A DNA stretch of 10,912 bases, taken from Sphingomonas paucimobilis. GTDB lineage: Bacteria > Pseudomonadota > Alphaproteobacteria > Sphingomonadales > Sphingomonadaceae. The notes under the pieces were generated by a model, which saw nothing but the letters and a program-made list of their open reading frames with translations, made no database searches and was not told where the DNA came from. This document shows positions 6,717 to 10,912 of this stretch, in pieces; within the stretch, counting starts at the first letter, position 1, and every line of letters begins with the position of its first letter. The translations under genes were made by a program, and so were the position numbers. The stretch is taken from contig CAMAQU010000040.1 of NCBI GenBank assembly GCA_945860425.1, forward strand, positions 1 through 10,912. The letters are read 5' to 3'.

Positions 6717-7364
6717 TTAAAGGGGGGCAGCGGGACCGTCTGGGCGGCTGTCGCGTTCACGCTGTCGGGCCGCCAGAAAGCCGGGGCGATCTTTTAACCG
6801 GGCATACCAATCTTGCGTCTTTGGGCCGAGTTCAGCGTCAAAGCCAAAGCCTGCGGCAAGGTGCACCGCATAGCCGACACAGATGTCGGCAATCGTAAAG
6901 CGCCCCGCGACGAGCCAGTCTCTGCCATCGCTCAGCGCCTCTTCTATGCTCTTGGCGCGGCCAAGGAAAAATCCCTTATAATCTTCCACCGCTTGGGGAA
7001 GTTGCCGTTCCTTCGGCTCCAGTCGGGTGTAACGCAGCACGATGGTGAGCGGGAAGGTCAGGGTCGCATCGCTCCGGTGCAGCCAGTTGAGCCAAGGCAG
7101 ATAGTCGGGCTCTTCCGGCCGAACCTCCAAATCGCTGCCCTGTGCAATGCGCTGACAGATGGCGGCGCTTTCGGTCAGCAGATGGCCGTTTTCTTCCCAA
7201 GCCGGGATGGTGCCCAGCGGGTTCACATCCTTAAATTCTTTGGCAAAGACACGTGGCGGGAAGGGCCATTGCCGCAGATCAAGGTCAAAGCCTGCTTCTT
7301 CGGCGGCCCAGAGGCAGCGAAAGGATCGCGCGCCTTCGCAATGGTGCAAAATGGGCAAAGTCAT
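6717..7364 (-). CDS. glutathione S-transferase family protein
   Basis: A 215-aa protein with the two-domain GST architecture. The N-terminal thioredoxin-like domain shows HHCEGARSFRCLWAAEEAG (residues 7-25), VNPLGTIPAWEENG (47-60) with the cis-Pro54, and LTESAAI (63-69), whose Glu65-Ser66 pair binds the gamma-glutamyl part of glutathione. The C-terminal helical domain carries WLVAGRFTIADI (150-161), with the conserved N-capping Asp160. The likely activating residue is a Ser near position 14 or Cys17, which I cannot settle. The substrate is unknown. The ATG at 7364 is supported by AAGAGG seven bases upstream and by the canonical beta-strand that follows. It overlaps the stop of the EamA gene by four bases (ATGA), so the two are translated in a coupled way. 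Confidence 0.9.
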   Translation of the reverse strand: MTLPILHHCEGARSFRCLWAAEEAGFDLDLRQWPFPPRVFAKEFKDVNPLGTIPAWEENGHLLTESAAICQRIAQGSDLEVRPEEPDYLPWLNWLHRSDATLTFPLTIVLRYTRLEPKERQLPQAVEDYKGFFLGRAKSIEEALSDGRDWLVAGRFTIADICVGYAVHLAAGFGFDAELGPKTQDWYARLKDRPGFLAARQRERDSRPDGPAAPL

Positions 7365-8272
7365 GGGGCAACCTCTTTGGGCTGATGGATGGAGAGGCGG
7401 TGTTCCCGCCAGGCGATATAGAGGCCACTTGCGATGATGAGCGGTGCGCCCGCCCATGTGGATGTGCTGGGCAGCGCACCCCAAATGGCCCATCCATAGA
7501 GCGTTGACCAAATGAGACTGGTATAATCCATGCCGACCACGGTGGAGACGGGTGCGTAGCGCAGCGAAGCGGTCAGCGCGATCTGGCCCAGCCCGCCGCT
7601 CAGGCCAAGCCCTGCGATAAGCCCCCATTGATACAGGCTATGCGTGCCGCCGCCCCATGCAACCGCCTGTTCCAGTTGGAGCGGCAGGGGCGCAAGGTGC
7701 AGCGCGAGCAGCAGGGTTGAGGAGATGACCGAAAAGTAGAAAACAGTGGTCGCTGCAGGTTCGGTTCGGCCCATTTCCCGCAATTGCAGGCTGATTAAAC
7801 CAATCATGAAGGCAGATGTCAGCCCAACCAACGCACCTGTCAGGGGAAAGCCGCCCGTGCCGGGCTGGATCACCACAAGGACCCCCGTAAAGCCGAGGGT
7901 GATCGCGCCCCAGCGATGGAGGCCGACGTGTTCGCGCAGCACCAAGGCGGAGAGCAAGGTTGCGAAAATGGGAACGGTAAAACCCAAAGTGGTCGCTTCC
8001 GCCAAGGGCAAGAGGACGATGCTACCAAAGGTAAAAAACATGCCGATCATGCCAAAGACAGAACGACGGGCATGCGCGCCGAAACGCTGCGTCTTCAGGC
8101 TGTTGAGACCCGCCGTCATCATTATCCAGAATAGGATGACCGGCATGGCGGCGAATTGTCGCCAGAACATGATTTCGGGGAGCTTGATGCCGCTTTCGCT
8201 GGCCAGCTTTACGAAAAGGGACAAAGAGGCAAGACCGAATATCGCGAGCAGGCGCAGCCCGAGTGCGAACAT
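7361..8272 (-). CDS. DMT superfamily (EamA domain) membrane transporter
   Basis: A 303-aa integral membrane protein with about ten hydrophobic segments arranged as two EamA repeats, typical of the drug/metabolite transporter superfamily. Recognisable features are FVKLASESGIKLPEIMFWRQ after the first segment, the repeat-one motif LPLAEATTLGFTVPIFATLLSALVLRE followed by a basic loop, FTGVLVVIQPG, and in the second half ALTASLRYAPVSTVVGMDYTSLIW with a terminal hydrophobic hairpin before a basic tail. Such proteins move small metabolites across the inner membrane; the substrate and direction cannot be read from the sequence. The start is uncertain: ATG at 8272 is the first ATG, while GTG at 8293 has AAGGG a few bases upstream. 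A TTG at 8344 is unlikely because it would fall at a hairpin. The downstream GST overlap suggests a shared, possibly detoxification-related role, which is inference. Confidence 0.88.
   Translation of the reverse strand: MFALGLRLLAIFGLASLSLFVKLASESGIKLPEIMFWRQFAAMPVILFWIMMTAGLNSLKTQRFGAHARRSVFGMIGMFFTFGSIVLLPLAEATTLGFTVPIFATLLSALVLREHVGLHRWGAITLGFTGVLVVIQPGTGGFPLTGALVGLTSAFMIGLISLQLREMGRTEPAATTVFYFSVISSTLLLALHLAPLPLQLEQAVAWGGGTHSLYQWGLIAGLGLSGGLGQIALTASLRYAPVSTVVGMDYTSLIWSTLYGWAIWGALPSTSTWAGAPLIIASGLYIAWREHRLSIHQPKEVAP
7372..7377 (-). promoter_or_regulatory. ribosome binding site of the GST gene
   Basis: On the minus strand AAGAGG lies seven bases before the ATG at 7364, inside the last codons of the transporter gene. 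It decides the GST start among longer in-frame possibilities that would extend into the transporter gene. Confidence 0.6.
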
Positions 8273-8325
8273 CCGTCGATCTTGCGTATGCACAATGCCC
8301 TTAGTCACGCCGGGCACGCTTAAGC

Positions 8326-8342
8326 GCGCTGACGCGCAGCGC
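8326..8342 (-). other. short perfect hairpin between the small glycine-rich gene and the transporter gene
   Basis: GCGCTG (8326-8331) and CAGCGC (8337-8342) form a six-base-pair GC-rich stem with a five-base loop. On the minus strand it is followed by GCTTAAG and no U-run, so it is not a standard intrinsic terminator. It might slow or limit read-through from the 68-aa gene into the transporter gene, or it may be incidental in this GC-rich DNA. Confidence 0.25.
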
Positions 8343-8377
8343 AACCATTCAATGCAGCGGCTCGGCCTTTTTGCGCT

Positions 8378-8584
8378 TTAGCTGGTCACTTGTCCGTCAT
8401 CTGGCTTTGCGCGTCTGTGTCTTAAAAGGGAAAGAGCAACCCAGCCCAATGTCGCCGCGGCTGCAACCGGCATGGCTGATTTTAACACCCGACCCGCGGA
8501 CGCGCCAATCAGCGCGCCTTTCAGGCCGCTATCTCCATCCCTACGGTCAATTGCTGCACCGACCAATGCTCCAAGCCAGCCCAT
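8378..8584 (-). CDS. small glycine-rich protein of unknown function
   Basis: A 68-aa protein: MGWLGALVGAAIDRR at the N-terminus, then GLKGALIGASAGRVLKSAMPVAAAATLGWVALSLLRHRR and a charged tail. It has alternating Gly/Ala spacing (GALVGAAI and GALIGASAG) like glycine-zipper segments, and a hydrophobic segment at about residues 40-56 (AMPVAAAATLGWVALSLL) followed by a basic RHRRAK patch, which suggests membrane association. I do not recognise a named family. The start is fixed by AAGGAG six bases upstream of the ATG at 8584; a second ATG at 8590 would abut that site with no spacing. The gene is divergent from proS, and the next gene on its strand is the transporter 105 bases downstream. Codon use and a proper Shine-Dalgarno make a real gene likely. 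Confidence 0.72.
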   Translation of the reverse strand: MGWLGALVGAAIDRRDGDSGLKGALIGASAGRVLKSAMPVAAAATLGWVALSLLRHRRAKPDDGQVTS

Positions 8585-8590
8585 TTTCAT

Positions 8591-8596
8591 CTCCTT
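8591..8596 (-). promoter_or_regulatory. ribosome binding site deciding the start of the 68-aa gene
   Basis: On the minus strand AAGGAG ends six bases before the ATG at 8584, whereas the ATG at 8590 would have zero spacing. This favours the shorter product. Confidence 0.7.
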
Positions 8597-8680
8597 TTGT
8601 GATGTTGGTCTAACTGTCAGAGGCATGCTTGGGTTCCACAGGCTTGCGGTGCGCCCCGCGCCTCGGCTAACGCGCAAGGC

Positions 8681-10204
8681 ATGAAGCACGCACTCACCAC
8701 CACACGCGCCCAAAATTTTGCAGCTTGGTATCAGGAGGTCATCTCCGAAGCCGACCTTGCCGAGGAATCGGGCGTTCGGGGCTGCATGGTTATTCGCCCT
8801 TGGGGCTATGGCATTTGGGAACGCATCCAAAAGCTCATGGATGCCCAGATCAAGCTGGCCGGGGTGGAAAATTGCTATTTCCCTTTGTTCATCCCTTTGT
8901 CCTTTTTTGAAAAAGAGGCTGACCATGTGGAAGGCTTTGCCAAGGAAATGGCGGTCGTCACCCATCACCGCCTGATTGGCGATGGCAAGGGTAAGCTTGT
9001 GCCCGATCCTGACTCGAAGTTGGAAGAGCTGCTTGTTGTGCGCCCGACGTCGGAAACCGTCATTGGTGCGGCCATGAGCCGCTGGATCCAGAGTTGGCGG
9101 GATTTGCCACTGCTGACCAACCAATGGGCCAATGTCGTGCGCTGGGAAATGCGCACCCGCATGTTCCTGCGCACGTCGGAATTTCTGTGGCAAGAAGGGC
9201 ATACGGCCCATGCCGATCGTGCCGATGCGATGACAGAGACATTGCGTGCGCTCGAAATGTATCGCGCCTTTGCCCAAGGCCCGCTCGCCATGCCCGTGGT
9301 GGCGGGTGAAAAGCCAGAGAATGAGCGTTTCCCCGGCGCCGTCGCCACCTATTCCATCGAGGCGATGATGCAGGATGGCAAGGCGCTTCAGGCGGGCACC
9401 TCCCACTATCTGGGCACGGGCTTCGCGGAAGCCGCGGGCATTCGCTATCAGGATAAGGAAGGCACGCAGCAATATTGCCACACGACCAGCTGGGGCGTGT
9501 CCACGCGTCTCATTGGTGGCGTCATCATGACGCATGGTGATGATGATGGCTTGCGTTGCCCGCCACAGGTGGCCCCGCAACAGGTGGTGATCATCCCCAT
9601 GCTGCGCGACAATGATGAGGACGAAGCCATTCTGGACTATTGCCGCAGTCTGGCAGCGGATCTGCGCGGCAAGGCGGCCTTTGGAGAGCCGCTGCGCGTC
9701 CTTCTCGATACCAAAGCGACCAAGGCCTCGAATAAGCGTTGGGCCTGGGTCAAAAAGGGTGCACCGATCCTCGTCGAAGTTGGCCCGCGCGATGTGGCGG
9801 GCGGCAATGTCGCCGTCTTGCGTCGAGACAGGCTTTATAAGGAGGATGGCAAGCTTGCCTCCGCCTTTATCCCGCGCGCCGAATTTGTCGGCAGCGTGGC
9901 CGATACGCTGGTCGATATTGAACAGGCGCTGTTCACCGAAGCAAAAGACCGGATGGAGGCCAATATCCGCCGGGATGTAACCGATTTGGCGGCGCATTTT
10001 GCAGCGGACGACACATTTGTCGGCTGGGTCGAAGTGCAATGGGCGCGACCCACGGGGGAGGCACTCTCCAAGATCGTGGATCAGCTGAAGGCGCTGAAGC
10101 TCACCATGCGCAATACACCGCAGGATGCCGCCCCCGCCGATGGCCCCTGCTTCTTCACGGGGGAAAAAGCGGTGGAGCGTATTTTGATCGGGCGCACCTA
10201 TTAA
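8681..10204 (+). CDS. proS: prolyl-tRNA synthetase, archaeal/eukaryotic-like class
   Basis: This enzyme charges tRNA-Pro with proline in the cytoplasm. The 507-aa product is a class II synthetase without the editing insertion of E. coli-type ProRS. Features in order are motif 1 (GCMVIRPWGYGIWERIQKLM, residues 34-53), VRPTSET (120-126), motif 2 (VVRWEMRTRMFLRTSEFLWQ, 152-171, continuing EGHTAHA), the proline-pocket segment ALQAGTSHYLGTGFA (235-249), THGDDDGLRCPPQVAPQQVV (284-303, motif 3), an anticodon-binding domain from about 301, and a C-terminal domain ending in the class-typical Tyr507. EFLWQEGHTAHA, GTSHYLG and the terminal Tyr mark the archaeal/eukaryotic-like class. Two departures stand out: motif 3 has PPQVAP where PPRVAP is usual, and the C-terminal domain has only Cys490 of the usual four zinc cysteines. 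The start at 8681 gives a normal N-terminus; the upstream AAGGC is a weak and too-close ribosome site. It is divergent from the small glycine-rich gene. Confidence 0.94.
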   Translation: MKHALTTTRAQNFAAWYQEVISEADLAEESGVRGCMVIRPWGYGIWERIQKLMDAQIKLAGVENCYFPLFIPLSFFEKEADHVEGFAKEMAVVTHHRLIGDGKGKLVPDPDSKLEELLVVRPTSETVIGAAMSRWIQSWRDLPLLTNQWANVVRWEMRTRMFLRTSEFLWQEGHTAHADRADAMTETLRALEMYRAFAQGPLAMPVVAGEKPENERFPGAVATYSIEAMMQDGKALQAGTSHYLGTGFAEAAGIRYQDKEGTQQYCHTTSWGVSTRLIGGVIMTHGDDDGLRCPPQVAPQQVVIIPMLRDNDEDEAILDYCRSLAADLRGKAAFGEPLRVLLDTKATKASNKRWAWVKKGAPILVEVGPRDVAGGNVAVLRRDRLYKEDGKLASAFIPRAEFVGSVADTLVDIEQALFTEAKDRMEANIRRDVTDLAAHFAADDTFVGWVEVQWARPTGEALSKIVDQLKALKLTMRNTPQDAAPADGPCFFTGEKAVERILIGRTY

Positions 10205-10216
10205 GGTCAATCTGAT

Positions 10217-10247
10217 CGCAATCGCGCTGGCATGGCGCAGCGTTGCG
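10217..10247 (+). terminator. weak stem-loop after proS
   Basis: CGCAATCGCGCTG (10217-10229) can pair imperfectly, with bulges, with CAGCGTTGCG (10238-10247). There is no U-run, so intrinsic termination is doubtful. It is recorded because it is the only structure seen between proS and the transporter gene. Confidence 0.2.
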
Positions 10248-10293
10248 CGATAGACGTCATGGGAATGGAGGTCGGGCTGTCATCGTCCGGCAT

Positions 10294-10300
10294 GGGGGGA
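10294..10300 (+). promoter_or_regulatory. ribosome binding site of the nucleoside transporter gene
   Basis: GGGGGGA lies seven bases before the ATG at 10308 and supports that start. Confidence 0.5.
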
Positions 10301-10307
10301 TTTTGAA

Positions 10308-10912
10308 ATGCACCGTTTGCTGATCGGTCTTGCGGGCATTGCCCTCATCCTATTGATTGCCATTGCTTTTTCATCGAACCGCCGGGCCATTCGCCCACGC
10401 GTCGTGGGGGCGGCCTTTGGTCTTCAGGCGCTCATTGCGGTTCTGGTTCTCTATGTGCCCGCCGGCAAACTCGTCATCCAAACCATGGCCCAAGGGGTCA
10501 GCAATTTGTTGAGCTATGCACGTGCCGGTGTGGACTTTTTGTTTGGTAATCTCGCCAAGCCGGAATTGGGCGGGTTTAGCTTTGCCATTTCCGCGCTGCC
10601 CGTGATCATCTTCTTCGCCAGCCTTGTGTCGATCCTCTATTATCTCGGCATCATGCAATTTGTTGTGAAATGGATTGGCGGCGGCATTCAAAAGGCAACG
10701 GGCGTCACCAAGGTGGAATCGCTTGGCGCTGCGGCAAATATCTTTGTGGGGCAAAGCGAAGCGCCTTTGGTCATTCGGCCCTATTTGCAAACCATGACGC
10801 CAGCCCAATTGTTCACGATCATGACGGTCGGTATGTCGGGCGTCGCGGGGACGATCCTTGCCGCCTATGCATCGATGCTCGGCAATGACATTTTGCCCTA
10901 TCTGCTCGCCGC
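10308..10912 (+). CDS. NupC-type concentrative nucleoside transporter, 3' end outside window
   Basis: The first 201 codons of a CNT-family (NupC) cation-coupled nucleoside transporter of the inner membrane. It begins MHRLLIGLAGIALILLIAIAF, a first membrane segment, then a basic loop (SSNRRAIRPRVV) and further hydrophobic segments. The family signatures are SFAISALPVIIFFASLVSILYYLGIMQ (about residues 90-116) and GAAANIFVGQSEAPLVIRPYLQTMT (about 140-164), where the GQSEAPL stretch carries nucleoside- and cation-site residues in known CNT structures, followed by LFTIMTVGMSGVAGTILAAY. CNT proteins are usually about 400 aa, so roughly half lies to the right of the window. It starts 103 bases after proS on the same strand. 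The substrate range (pyrimidine or purine nucleosides) cannot be told from this half. Confidence 0.93.
   Translation, partial: MHRLLIGLAGIALILLIAIAFSSNRRAIRPRVVGAAFGLQALIAVLVLYVPAGKLVIQTMAQGVSNLLSYARAGVDFLFGNLAKPELGGFSFAISALPVIIFFASLVSILYYLGIMQFVVKWIGGGIQKATGVTKVESLGAAANIFVGQSEAPLVIRPYLQTMTPAQLFTIMTVGMSGVAGTILAAYASMLGNDILPYLLA

Noticed and set aside
7365..7628. A longer form of the GST gene starting up to 88 codons upstream
   Set aside because: The extra residues lie in the transporter coding sequence in another frame, and the GST fold begins at the ATG at 7364, which has a good ribosome site.
7746..8381. A 211-codon plus-strand frame opposite the EamA transporter
   Set aside because: It is basic and low in structure, whereas the minus strand gives a ten-segment membrane protein with family motifs.
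8585..10210. A minus-strand reading frame open across the whole of proS and joined in frame to the 68-aa gene (610 codons in total)
   Set aside because: The proS frame on the plus strand has unmistakable synthetase motifs. The antisense translation has no recognisable domain, and long antisense frames are common in GC-rich DNA. Only the last 68 codons, which have their own ribosome site, are kept as a gene.

Overview
The window is a gene-dense chromosomal segment of an alphaproteobacterium, most likely a member of the Sphingomonadales. This rests on moderately high GC, tight gene packing, weak Shine-Dalgarno sites and the kinds of proteins encoded; genus cannot be fixed from sequence reading alone. 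Nine complete genes and two genes cut by the window edges account for nearly all bases. No gene-free stretch exceeds about 105 bases. I see no rRNA, tRNA, CRISPR array, insertion sequence, phage gene or attachment site.

Layout. (1) 1-607, minus strand: the N-terminal two thirds of ispH (isoprenoid synthesis), running off the left edge. (2) 693-1996, plus: a 218-aa lipoprotein of unknown function and a YiiM-like MOSC-domain protein, overlapping by one base (TAATG); the gap to ispH holds a plausible divergent promoter. (3) 2081-3888, plus: gcvT (glycine cleavage T-protein) followed by a DUF938 SAM-methyltransferase-like protein. (4) 3963-6709, plus: an AMP-forming acyl-CoA ligase and an acyl-CoA dehydrogenase two bases apart, a two-gene unit that would activate and then desaturate an organic acid of unknown identity. 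(5) 6717-8584, minus: a glutathione S-transferase, a DMT/EamA membrane transporter coupled to it by an ATGA overlap, and upstream a 68-aa glycine-rich, probably membrane-associated protein. (6) 8681-10204, plus: a prolyl-tRNA synthetase of the archaeal/eukaryotic-like class. (7) 10308-10912, plus: the first 201 codons of a NupC-type concentrative nucleoside transporter, running off the right edge.

Most of this is housekeeping and ordinary metabolism, and I do not find a new defence, mobile or biosynthetic system. The best points for a second look are at residue level: the prolyl-tRNA synthetase has lost most of the expected C-terminal zinc-site cysteines and has Gln where motif 3 normally carries Arg; GcvT has Asn where homologues have Asp in the conserved ARD motif and stands apart from gcvH/gcvP; and the acyl-CoA dehydrogenase has Gly at the MCAD-type catalytic Glu position, with a candidate replacement Glu in the FER segment. 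A small glycine-zipper-like protein has its start fixed by Shine-Dalgarno spacing.
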